DNA of 20,141 nucleotides, taken from NCBI GenBank assembly GCA_964396385.1, contig CAYNFH010000114.1:1-20141 (forward strand), read 5' to 3'. Shown here piece by piece: positions 5,394-12,512 of the stretch (the stretch's first letter is position 1; the number at the start of each line of letters is the position of its first letter). The notes beneath the pieces are model-generated. The model did no database searches. It was not told the DNA's origin and worked only from the letters and a program-made list of their open reading frames with translations. The translations under genes and the position numbers were made by a program. This DNA comes from CAYNFH01 sp964396385. Lineage in GTDB: Bacteria > Armatimonadota > Chthonomonadetes > Chthonomonadales > CAJBBX01.

Positions 5394-8300
5394 CTACAGC
5401 GTGCCGTCCAGGGCAAAGCGGAGGATCTCCTCGCGCGTGAGCAATCGGCCCTCCTGCCAGGCTGTGTCCAGCTCCGCCTGGTTTAGCGCCGCCCGGATCC
5501 GCTGGCCGAGAGCCAGATAGTCCGGGCGGTCCCGGAATGGGCGGGCGCCAAACCGTTCGGCTGCCGCGTCCGCCGCGCCCATCAGGCGGGCCGCCAGCAG
5601 AGGTCTATCGGCCGCCATGGCGACGCGTGCGAAAGCAAATGCCGCCCCGAACTTCTCCTGGTCCGCCGGCAAGCGCATAATCTCGCGGGCGTACTGGGAT
5701 GCCTCGGCTCTCGCGCGCGCTACGTCGCCTCGCACGGCGGCAAGATGGACAGCGACCTCCTGCGCCACCAGGGCCAACTGCCGGTCACCGAGCTTCTCCG
5801 CCAGACCTTCGGCCTCCGCATGGCACCGTTCTGCCGCCGGCAGGTCCTCCCGGCACAGGTGGACTATGGAAAGGTAGAGGAGCGCGCGGAGCAGTACAAT
5901 GCGATCCTCCACGCGGCGGGCCAGCGCGAGGCTCTCATTCAGCAGCTCCTGCGCGTCCTCCAGGTGACCCTGTGAGAGCCGCACCACCGCGCTGGTGACG
6001 AGCCGCATGGCGACTCGCGAGTGGTCCTGCATGTCACGGCTGATCTGGATGCTCTGCCTGTAGTGTTCCAGAGCCTCTTCGTACCGGCCCGCATCTTTGG
6101 CCGCATTGCCCAGCCCCGAGAGCGCTGCCGACTGGATTCGCAAGTTCTGGGTGTGCCTGGCCAGCTCCAGGCTTCGCCGGTGGAGTGCGGCAGCCCGCTC
6201 GTTGTCCCCACGGAGGTGGGCTATGTCACCCAGCGCCCCAAGACTGGCCGCCATTGCGCGCTCGTCCCGCCGAGCCTCGGCGAGCGCCAGGCTTCGGGCC
6301 AGATACTGTTCGCTGGCGGGATCGCCTGCCCAAGCCGCCAGCGTCCCCTGCGCCGCGGTGAGCCGCATCTGAACGAGCAAGCTCAAAGCCCCGGGTGCCG
6401 ACATGAGTCGGTCAATCTGGCGCTGCACCTCGGCAGGATGGCTGCGCGCATACCAGAAGCGGTCAAGCAGATAGACCAGCCGCGCGCCTCTCGCAGCCCC
6501 GCCGGGTAGGCTTGCGCACCGGTCCAACGCGGCAAACAGGTTCGGCTGCTCTACTTCCAGGAGGTCCAGCCACTCCCTCGCCTTCGGTCCTGCCAGTTGC
6601 GGCTCCGCCTGCCGCGCCAGGCGCACGAGGCACGCGAGATGCCGCCGGCGCAGTCGCGCGGCCTCGCCGGAATCCCGCAGCTTCTCCTCCGCGTACTGGC
6701 GGACCGCCTCCAGATAACGGTATCGCGGCCGCGGCCCCTCTTCCTCAAACACAACAAGCGATCTCTCCACCAGGTCGGAGAGCAGATGCAGGACGGAGTC
6801 CCCGCCGATTGCAGGTGCCTGGACGGGATCCGCCGGACCGGAATCGGCGGGCAAAGGGATACTACAGACTCCCTCTGCCATTTCGAGTGTCCAGCCGCCG
6901 GAAAACACTGCCAACCGGCGGAATAGCGCACGCTGGTGCCCCGTGAGCAACTCATAGCTCCAATCGAGAGCAGCGTAAAGCGACTCGTGGCGAGCGACCG
7001 TGCGGCTGCCGCGCGTGAGAACTGCCAGACGGTCGGCGAGGCGCTCGGCGATCTCCTCCAGGGAGGCCGAGCGCACCTGCGCTGCCGCCAACTCGATGGC
7101 GAGGGGCAGGCCATCCAGCTTCCGGCAGATCTCGACGATGACCGGCAGACAGCCATCATCCTGGCGGACTTCCGGCCGAGCGCGATGTGCCCGATCCATG
7201 AAGAGCTGGACGGCCGGCGAATCGAGCGCGCGCGCGGCGAGATGCTCCTTCGCTGTTCCGCGCGGCTCTCCGTCCGGCGGCAAGGAAAGCGGCGGCACCG
7301 GCCAGGTCGTCTCGCCGGAAATACCTAACGGCTGCCGGCTCGTAGCGAGGATGGTGAGCGACGGGCAGTCCAGCAGGAGTCTCTCGGCCGCCGCCGCGCA
7401 GGCGTCCAGGAGGTGCTCACAGTTGTCGAGGAAGACCAGCATCTCGCGGCCGCGCAGAGACCGCGAGATGGTGTCGAGCAATGGCTCTCCCGGCTCGGCC
7501 TGAACTCCCAGCGCGCCGGCCAGAACCGGTCCGAGCGCGTCCGGATCGTGCGTGCGCGTCAGGTCCACAAAGCAGATACCATCCAGAAAGGAGGCGGCTG
7601 CTTCGCGCGCCACCTCAATGGCCAGGCGCGTCTTACCCACGCCACCGGGGCCGGTGAGAGTCAGGAGACGGGGAGACGGGGAGAAGGCGTGAAGGGGTGA
7701 AATGTGCGTGTACTCGCACTCCTGCTCGGCCGGTTTCGAGCTCTGAATGCCCAGAACCTCCAATAGCCGCGCGATCTCCTCCTGCCGGCCAATGAGACGG
7801 GAGAGCGGATGAGGCAGGGACCTCAGCGGCGTTGGACGCTGCACATCTGGCGGTGGGCGTTGGAGATTGGGTGAAGCGTGTGGTCCGATGCAGCCGGCGC
7901 GGAGCTGGTGGAAGAGCGACGTGGTCGCCGCATCCGGCTCGGTGCGAAGCTCCTCCCGCAGCCGCTGTCTCAGCTCGCGATAGACCAGCAGGCCAGCCGC
8001 CGTATCCCCCGCTGACGCCAGCGCCTGCATCAACCCTCGATGCGCCGTCTCGCGGAAAGGGTCTGATTCGGTCGCCTGCTGCAGCAGGCGGACTGCCTCG
8101 CCGGTGCGGCCCTCCTCCTGACGCTGACTCGCGAGCCCCTCCATTGCGGCGAGCTGGGCCACTTGTCGGGACTCGCGCTCCTGCGCCGCCCACTCCTGTT
8201 CGCAGCCCGCCAGCAGCGGCCCACGATAGAGAGCCACCGCCGTCTCGAGGGAAGCCGGGTCGCCGCGCGCGATGGCGGCGTCGAACGCGAGGACGTCGCA

Positions 8301-8651
8301 GAAGGCGCCGGAGAGATCCAGGGAGATAGTTCGGGGTGTGGGTGAGAAGAGGCGATACGCGTCCGAACCGAGGGCCTCGCGCAGATTGCTCAGGCTGCGC
8401 CGCAGGTTTTCCAGCGCCCGCGACTCGGTGCTGTCCATCCAGAGCAGCCCGGCAACTCGCGACCGATCGAGCGACTCGCGATGATGCAGCAACAAGAGAG
8501 CCAGTAGCCAGAGCTCCGTGCGCGAGCGGGGGCGCGGAATCGGCAGGCCGTACTGTTCCACTTCGAGGGAGCCGAACAAGCGGATCGCCAGGCTTGGGCG
8601 GGCCTCCTCCGGATTGGATGCAAGGGCTTCTCGGTGAAACAGGGCGCTCAT
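5394..8651 (-). CDS. SARP/BTAD-type transcriptional regulator with NB-ARC-like ATPase and TPR domains
   Basis: A 1085-residue multi-domain regulator of the AfsR type. Residues about 20-115 form an OmpR/SARP-like winged helix (LAIRLFGSLEV...ENLRRSLSNLREALG). Residues about 120-265 form the bacterial transcriptional activation (BTAD) helical domain. An STAND-type ATPase follows, with Walker A GPGGVGKT (Lys340), Walker B MLVFLDNCEHLL, ATSRQPLG and GLPLAIELAAA. The C-terminal third is TPR-like (ALGDIAHLRGDNERAAALHRRSLELA and similar units). Such proteins act as ATP-dependent signal switches that activate nearby genes. It is divergent from the exported four-gene cluster starting at 8788, which is therefore the likeliest target. 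An 8-nt repeat array is embedded in frame just before the Walker A strand (7664-7702). The first ATG is used; its Shine-Dalgarno is weak. Domain assignment is strong; signal and target are unknown. Confidence 0.9.
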   Translation of the reverse strand: MSALFHREALASNPEEARPSLAIRLFGSLEVEQYGLPIPRPRSRTELWLLALLLLHHRESLDRSRVAGLLWMDSTESRALENLRRSLSNLREALGSDAYRLFSPTPRTISLDLSGAFCDVLAFDAAIARGDPASLETAVALYRGPLLAGCEQEWAAQERESRQVAQLAAMEGLASQRQEEGRTGEAVRLLQQATESDPFRETAHRGLMQALASAGDTAAGLLVYRELRQRLREELRTEPDAATTSLFHQLRAGCIGPHASPNLQRPPPDVQRPTPLRSLPHPLSRLIGRQEEIARLLEVLGIQSSKPAEQECEYTHISPLHAFSPSPRLLTLTGPGGVGKTRLAIEVAREAAASFLDGICFVDLTRTHDPDALGPVLAGALGVQAEPGEPLLDTISRSLRGREMLVFLDNCEHLLDACAAAAERLLLDCPSLTILATSRQPLGISGETTWPVPPLSLPPDGEPRGTAKEHLAARALDSPAVQLFMDRAHRARPEVRQDDGCLPVIVEICRKLDGLPLAIELAAAQVRSASLEEIAERLADRLAVLTRGSRTVARHESLYAALDWSYELLTGHQRALFRRLAVFSGGWTLEMAEGVCSIPLPADSGPADPVQAPAIGGDSVLHLLSDLVERSLVVFEEEGPRPRYRYLEAVRQYAEEKLRDSGEAARLRRRHLACLVRLARQAEPQLAGPKAREWLDLLEVEQPNLFAALDRCASLPGGAARGARLVYLLDRFWYARSHPAEVQRQIDRLMSAPGALSLLVQMRLTAAQGTLAAWAGDPASEQYLARSLALAEARRDERAMAASLGALGDIAHLRGDNERAAALHRRSLELARHTQNLRIQSAALSGLGNAAKDAGRYEEALEHYRQSIQISRDMQDHSRVAMRLVTSAVVRLSQGHLEDAQELLNESLALARRVEDRIVLLRALLYLSIVHLCREDLPAAERCHAEAEGLAEKLGDRQLALVAQEVAVHLAAVRGDVARARAEASQYAREIMRLPADQEKFGAAFAFARVAMAADRPLLAARLMGAADAAAERFGARPFRDRPDYLALGQRIRAALNQAELDTAWQEGRLLTREEILRFALDGTL
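7664..7702. repeat. In-frame 8-nt tandem array inside the regulator
   Basis: On the plus strand the units are GGAGACGG, GGAGACGG, GGAGAAGG, CGTGAAGG and a degenerate GGTGAAA. This is the peptidase octamer GGGGAGAC in another phase. It encodes about residues 317-330 (LHAFSPSPRLL), immediately before LTGPGGVGKT. The 13-mer TCACCCCTTCACG on the minus strand recurs exactly at 19802-19814. Confidence 0.75.
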
Positions 8652-8670
8652 TGCCGTCCGTTTGACGTTT

Positions 8671-8713
8671 GGACACGGTATTCCTGCCTATCTGGGCACG
8701 GTCTCGGACACGC
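8671..8713. promoter_or_regulatory. Candidate SARP operator: GGACACG direct repeats in the divergent promoter region
   Basis: The 136-bp gap between the regulator and the sulfotransferase gene has three similar 8-mers in one orientation: GGACACGG (8671), GGGCACGG (8694) and GGACACGC (8706). They are spaced 23 and 12 bp apart, close to whole helical turns. SARP-family activators are known to bind direct heptameric repeats about 11 or 22 bp apart near the -35 region. A TTGACG lies just before them (8662-8667), but no good -10 follows. Confidence 0.35.
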
Positions 8714-8787
8714 CTGTGCTCTAGACTTCCCCCGATCAACCGTCGTCGCGCTACTCGAGCCGACGTCCCGCTGAAAGGAACCACTCC

Positions 8788-10515
8788 ATGAAACGCAACT
8801 GCTCGACACTGATCGCGCTCGAACTGCGCCGGGCTCGCCGAACGACGCCGTGCAGAACAGGAACCGCCATGATTTGGGTTGTGATCGCCGCAACGGCGGT
8901 GCTGCTTGCGGCCGGCCCTGGGTATGCGGACATCGTGGGCACGAGCGCCTCCGTGAGGGGGAACAATTCGCTGATCGTCGACATAAACGTGGCGACCGAC
9001 GGCAGGGCGGCGAGGGTGTTCGTCACTTACCAGGCCCCGGGCGTAGACCCGCTCGTCTCCCGCCACACCCCGGTTTCCACATCCGGACTGACCACGATCA
9101 CTATCGGAAGGCTCAGGGCAAACACAACATACTCGTACACCGTCCGCGAGATCGGCAACCAGGGCGGGCCAGCCGCAACCGCTGGCGGAACCTTCACGAC
9201 GGGCTCACTACCGGCGCCTTTGCTGTTGGACACCTTCAGGCTTACGGGGCGCACATCCTCGCCGCTCGTCATTCTGCCGATCAACCAGGTGACGTCTTCG
9301 GGCCCATTTCGAGGTTACGTAGGATTAGACCTTCACGCACCGGACGCGCCGCAGATCGTCTGGTACTACAGCAACGCCCCGAGCGCCAGGTCCGGCGTCC
9401 TGCAAGTCGATGGGGTTTCGGGCATCGATCAGGAGGAGAATGGGAACTTCCTCTTTACCGACTCGGGATCAGGAGGCCCCACAGCCGCGGATCCGTTCTA
9501 CCGCGAGATCACGCCCGACGGGACCCTTCTCCTCGAGAGCCCGAGTGACTGCAGCGTGACGCCGCCGCCGGCCTCGTCTTCATTCCCAGGCTGGATATGG
9601 GGCCAGGGCAACGACCCTCACGAGCACCTCCTTCCCGGCGCGGACGGCCTGGACGGCACGGTCCTCCACACGGGTCAGATTGTCAGGGACCCGTTCTTCG
9701 ACGCCGGGCTTGCTGACAAGGGAACGCGGCTGCAAATGGGAACAGCGATTCGCCGGTGGGACCCCCAGACGCAGACGGACGTGATCGTGTGGGACCCCTT
9801 CGACTTCCTCAATCCTCTAACTGAGCGGACCACCGCGCTGAGTTCCGATCCGGGAGCCAACTCCAATAGCCGCAGCCCCATGCGTTGCGAGGGAGCTTTG
9901 CTTCGGATCGAGGAGTGGACGCACGCGAACTCGCTCCAGGTCGCGCCGACCGGTGAGATCCTCATGTCGGTTCGGCATCTCGACACCGTGATCGCGATCT
10001 CGCCGGAGTTCGACCGGATCGCGTGGCGGATCGGCCGCTTCGGGAGCGACTTTGCCTTCGCAGACCCGAGCGACGAGTTCTACCACGAGCATTTCGTGCG
10101 CATGCTTGAGAATGGCAACCTCCTCCTCTTCGACAACGGGAACGGCCGGCCGTTGGCTCAGGGCGGGCAGTACAGCCGCGCACTCGAGCTCGCGCTGGAC
10201 TGGGACTCGATGACTGCGACCAAGGTATGGGAGTATCGCCACCCGGTCGGCGATAGCGGCGGATCTCCCGTCTACAAGTACGCGGATAAAGTGGGCAGCG
10301 TGCAGCGGCTCGAGAACGGCAACACCCTCATCCTGTTCGGAGCGGACATCGATCCCACGAGCCTCAATGTGAAGACACCCCAGACGTTTACGCTCGTCGA
10401 AGCTGATGCGAACCCCGAGGCTGGCGCTGTGGCGGTCCTGGACATGTTAATTCCGGGCAACCTCGTTGTCTATCGGGCTTTGCCGGTGAAAACGCTCTTC
10501 GGAGAGCGCTTCTAA
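8788..10515 (+). CDS. Exported arylsulfotransferase-family (ASST-like) protein
   Basis: A 575-residue predicted exported protein. A hydrophobic segment (residues about 28-47, MIWVVIAATAVLLAAGPGYA) looks like a signal peptide or anchor. An FN3-like domain follows (about 48-147), then a beta-propeller-like body with ASST family features: EEWTHANSLQVAPTGEILMS (His379 is the candidate catalytic residue), SVRHLDTVIAISPE, RIAWRIG, EHFVRMLENGNLLLFDNGN and RLENGNTLI. Family members transfer sulfate between phenolic compounds in the periplasm, although many homologues are untested and may do something else. The ATG at 8788 has AAAGGA upstream. A start at 8869 (MIWVV) would give a cleaner signal peptide and also has an AGGA 7 nt upstream, so the N-terminus is uncertain. 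It is the first gene of the cluster, and the cytochrome gene starts 11 nt after its stop. Confidence 0.82.
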   Translation: MKRNCSTLIALELRRARRTTPCRTGTAMIWVVIAATAVLLAAGPGYADIVGTSASVRGNNSLIVDINVATDGRAARVFVTYQAPGVDPLVSRHTPVSTSGLTTITIGRLRANTTYSYTVREIGNQGGPAATAGGTFTTGSLPAPLLLDTFRLTGRTSSPLVILPINQVTSSGPFRGYVGLDLHAPDAPQIVWYYSNAPSARSGVLQVDGVSGIDQEENGNFLFTDSGSGGPTAADPFYREITPDGTLLLESPSDCSVTPPPASSSFPGWIWGQGNDPHEHLLPGADGLDGTVLHTGQIVRDPFFDAGLADKGTRLQMGTAIRRWDPQTQTDVIVWDPFDFLNPLTERTTALSSDPGANSNSRSPMRCEGALLRIEEWTHANSLQVAPTGEILMSVRHLDTVIAISPEFDRIAWRIGRFGSDFAFADPSDEFYHEHFVRMLENGNLLLFDNGNGRPLAQGGQYSRALELALDWDSMTATKVWEYRHPVGDSGGSPVYKYADKVGSVQRLENGNTLILFGADIDPTSLNVKTPQTFTLVEADANPEAGAVAVLDMLIPGNLVVYRALPVKTLFGERF

Positions 10516-10526
10516 AGGAGAAGAGA

Positions 10527-11162
10527 ATGTGCACAAACAGAATCCGTGGCCTGGTCGTTTGTGGGACCCTGGGACTGGCCATCCTGCTGGTAGCCGGCGT
10601 CTACGCGCCAGGGCGCGGACAGTCAAATGACGGCGGCGCGTCGGACGACGAGAGCAAGATCCAGATCGGATACGCAATCGCGCCGGTTCCCCTGAATCTG
10701 GTCGGAAAGAACCGCGCGCTCGTCGGCCTGGGCAGCTACATCGTCAACGCGCACGCCGACTGCAACGCCTGCCACACCTGGCACAACTTTGTCCCCGGCG
10801 GCAACCCCTACCTCGGCCAGCCAGAGCAGATCAACACCGCCCACTACCTGGCCGGAGGACGGTCCTTCCCGCCCAATTCGCCGCCGGACACCGTGGGAGA
10901 CCAGTCGTCCATACCGGTGGTATCCCGCAACCTGACTCCGGACCCCACCACCGGGCTGCCAGCAAATCTCACCTTCGACCAGTTCCGGCAGGTCCTGCGT
11001 ACCGGAGTCGACTTTGATCATTGCACGCCTGGCTTCCCTGTACTGCAGGTGATGCCGTGGCCGGAGTTCCAGAACATGACCGACCGCGACATTGCGGCCA
11101 TCTACGAGTACCTGAGCGCCATCCCCCATGCGGAGCCGGCATTCCCAATACCCTGCGGATAG
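10527..11162 (+). CDS. Exported monohaem c-type cytochrome
   Basis: A 211-residue protein with an N-terminal signal peptide or anchor (residues about 8-27, LVVCGTLGLAILLVAGVYA) and one haem-attachment motif, C79-NA-C82-H83. The distal haem ligand is probably Met176 in LQVMPWPEF, followed by NMTDRDIAAIYEYLSAIP, the usual C-terminal helix of class I cytochromes. The middle segment (AHYLAGGRSF, SRNLTPDPTTGLPANLTFDQFRQVLRTG) matches single-haem cytochromes found near periplasmic oxidoreductases. It presumably carries electrons in the periplasm, but no partner redox enzyme is obvious next door. AAAGGAGA precedes the ATG. It starts 11 nt after the sulfotransferase gene, so the two are almost certainly co-transcribed. 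Confidence 0.88.
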   Translation: MCTNRIRGLVVCGTLGLAILLVAGVYAPGRGQSNDGGASDDESKIQIGYAIAPVPLNLVGKNRALVGLGSYIVNAHADCNACHTWHNFVPGGNPYLGQPEQINTAHYLAGGRSFPPNSPPDTVGDQSSIPVVSRNLTPDPTTGLPANLTFDQFRQVLRTGVDFDHCTPGFPVLQVMPWPEFQNMTDRDIAAIYEYLSAIPHAEPAFPIPCG

Positions 11163-11200
11163 CCGTAGCGGCGACCTGTACGGCATGGCGGCGCAAGCCC

Positions 11201-11224
11201 TGAGGGGATCAACCCTCAAAGGAG
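11201..11224 (+). promoter_or_regulatory. Small hairpin and Shine-Dalgarno before the beta-helix gene
   Basis: TGAGGG (11201-11206) and CCCTCA (11213-11218) form a 6-bp stem. It is directly followed by AAGGAG (11219-11224), 6 nt before the ATG at 11231. The good ribosome site supports this ATG as a true start. Confidence 0.45.
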
Positions 11225-11230
11225 TATCAA

Positions 11231-11563
11231 ATGGAATCTCTGCGGAGGATCGCAGTATCTGCGGCAGCAGCCGGTTCAATGTTCACCGGCATTTCCATCG
11301 TCCCGTCCGGCGCTCAGTTGAAGTCCCAGGACATCCGCGTCATCGGCCCCATCCACAGCGCCGGCAAATTGAATACGCATGGCGCAGCCAATTTCGCCTT
11401 TGCGGTACAAGTTACAAACGATAAGGATAGCGGGGAAGGCAGCCTCCGCGCGGCTATTCTCTACGCGAACGCCCATCCAGGCAGCAAGGTTCGGTTTCCA
11501 ACCGACGATTTGCTGGTCATCACTCCCACCAGTCCGCCTTCAGGGATGCTATTGTGGCGCTAG
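11231..11563 (+). pseudogene. N-terminal fragment of a beta-helix surface protein (frameshifted)
   Basis: A 110-residue frame with a signal-like start (MESLRRIAVSAAAAGSMFTG) and the segment VTNDKDSGEGSLRAAILYANAHPGSKVRF. This is a hallmark of the N-terminus of large exported right-handed beta-helix proteins (V-T-N-x-x-D-S-G-x-G-S-L-R-x-A-I). It then runs into TAG at 11561-11563, where such proteins normally continue for hundreds of residues. The expected continuation is in the next frame (see the following entry). It is preceded by a good Shine-Dalgarno, so translation very likely starts here. Confidence 0.65.
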
Positions 11564-12512
11564 GCCATTCTACTACGATGAGGACTTTGTGCGACATCTG
11601 ACAGGCGAGCCCGATCAGGGTGGATACGCCCCCTCCGGCAGCTTTGGCGGACCGGCGGGCGACATGGTGAAGCATACCGGCGCCGCCGCCGGTTTCAGGG
11701 TGCGTATCAGCCAGTTCACCTCCATCTATGTCGGTGCGACCGCGCGCAACACGGCGGTAGGGGGCGCGGAGTCCGGCGCCGGCAACTTCATTGCGGACAA
11801 CCAAGTCTACGGTGCCACGGAACCCGGAGGCGCCGGAGTTCATGTGGCCGGGGGCGCCGCGATTGGCGCCACCGTTCGTGGCAATGTCATCCTCTGCAGA
11901 GGGCCGGCCATCGTGCTGGAAACCACTTCGCAGCCCGCGCCGACGATCACGCAGGTGCTGCCCGGCCCAGCCATCACCGTTCAAGGCGTGCTAAACAGCG
12001 CTGCCAGCACGAGCTATGCCGTGGACTTCTACAGCAACGGCGTGCCGGTTGGTGCCGCCAGCGTTACGACAACTCCTGCCGGTGTCGCGAGTTTTAAGGC
12101 CACGCTCAACATCCCGAACCGTGGCGACCAGTTCATCGCCGCAACCGCCACCAATCTGAAGACGGGCGACACAAGCGCCTTCGGACCGGCTTTGCCCGTT
12201 GGAGGCGCCTCGATCTCCGGCCAGGTGAGGATGGATGACTATCTCGCTGCGCACGACGGAGCGATTGGTTCACCTGGCTGGCCGGGAGTCGCCGTCACGC
12301 TGCGTCAGGCCGCTGCGGTGGTATCTTCCACCTCCACCAATGGGCCGGTCGACCGAATGCTCGGCGGATACTATCAGTTCTGCCATCTATTGCCCGGCAC
12401 GTACACCGTATCCACCGCGCGGAGCGATCTCTTCATACTGCCGGATTCCCATGCCATTACACTGGGGGCGAGCAATGTGATCAATATGGACTTCCTGGGA
12501 GCCAGCAGATGA
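11379..12512 (+). pseudogene. C-terminal part of the beta-helix surface protein, in shifted frame
   Basis: The open frame spans 11379-12512, but family-like sequence begins only near 11558 (ARPFYYDEDF). It contains a beta-helix remnant (GNFIADNQVYGATEPGGAGVHVAG). An Ig-like module follows (ITVQGVLNSAASTSYAVDFYSNG...FIAATATNLKTGDTSAFGPAL), then a Cna-B/SdrD-like module (GASISGQVRM...GGYYQFCHLLPGTYTVS). These modules normally follow the N-terminal pattern of the preceding fragment, so a one-base frame change near 11540-11563 has split one gene. The beta-helix core also seems shorter than usual, suggesting an additional deletion. No start codon with a ribosome site is seen at the join. The stop overlaps the next gene's ATG (ATGA). 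Confidence 0.65.

Noticed and set aside
8788..8868. Twin-arginine signal in the sulfotransferase N-terminus (LRRARRTTP)
   Set aside because: The residues after the arginines do not fit the S-R-R-x-F-L-K pattern; a general signal peptide starting at residue 28 is a simpler reading.
7633..9066. Long minus-strand open frame spanning the regulator start and the sulfotransferase start
   Set aside because: It overlaps two well-supported genes in other frames and has low-complexity composition.
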